A stretch of 21,666 bases of DNA from a virus: the IMG/VR virus record IMGVR_UViG_3300046455_000286, positions 1 to 21,666 of that record; one strand, written 5' to 3'. Position numbers and translations under genes: made by a program. The notes beneath the pieces were generated by a model. That model was not told the DNA's origin, searched no databases, and saw nothing but the letters and a program-made list of their open reading frames with translations. The stretch's first letter is position 1. The number at the start of each line of letters is the position of its first letter. This document shows positions 21,632-21,666 of the stretch, piece by piece.

Positions 21632-21666
21632 GCACCCTCCCGCTAATATCCATTTTGGGTGGTTGG

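Overview
The window reads as about 21.7 kb of the virion-structure region of a GC-rich, siphovirus-type tailed phage (or prophage) of an actinobacterium, probably Streptomyces or a relative. The reasons are the strong G/C bias at third codon positions, frequent GTG starts, and actinophage-type protein architectures (MuF-like minor capsid protein, a 'PHPLGKPGGPGL...PPYVQNIAH' head protein, capsid protease fused to an acidic scaffold, HK97-fold capsid, DUF1320-type adaptor, frameshifted tail chaperone, long tape measure). No taxonomic search was possible.

Layout: all structural genes run leftward (minus strand), so the module reads from high to low coordinates. First come the head genes: MuF-like protein (21631-21011), a 107-aa beta-rich protein, a 384-aa basic protein, a 1756-aa giant protein (19413-14143) and a 68-aa protein. 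Next is an interruption: one rightward gene (12007-13827) for a DUF927-type AAA+ replication ATPase. It has its own promoter-like sequence, a perfect bidirectional terminator at its 3' end, and about 500 bp upstream packed with GGGGTAACC repeats that look like a replication origin or operator cluster. Leftward genes then resume: a pectate-lyase-fold tailspike (11486-9675), capsid protease/scaffold, decoration protein, major capsid protein, a 96-aa protein, the neck genes (adaptor, gp10-like, tail terminator), an 80-aa protein, major tail protein, the tail assembly chaperone pair made by a -1 frameshift at GGGAAAA, and the tape measure protein, which runs off the left edge.

How the parts work together: the protease/scaffold and basic head protein would shape the prohead; capsid and decoration proteins form the shell; adaptor, gp10-like and terminator proteins join head to tail; tail protein, chaperones and tape measure build the tail. 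The giant protein carries a PI3/4-kinase or HipA-like domain and a C-terminal R-S-E class ADP-ribosyltransferase with all signature residues present, joined by two different repeat arrays. Its place among head genes suggests a virion-carried effector delivered with the DNA. This is the strongest candidate for an undescribed system.

Other notable signals: a near-consensus promoter whose -35 and -10 lie in the two arms of a 9-bp inverted repeat before the major tail gene; VxLSN motifs bounding the protease and scaffold domains; a dense TTA-codon cluster confined to the N-terminus of the tape measure; and a 14-mer repeated in three intergenic gaps.
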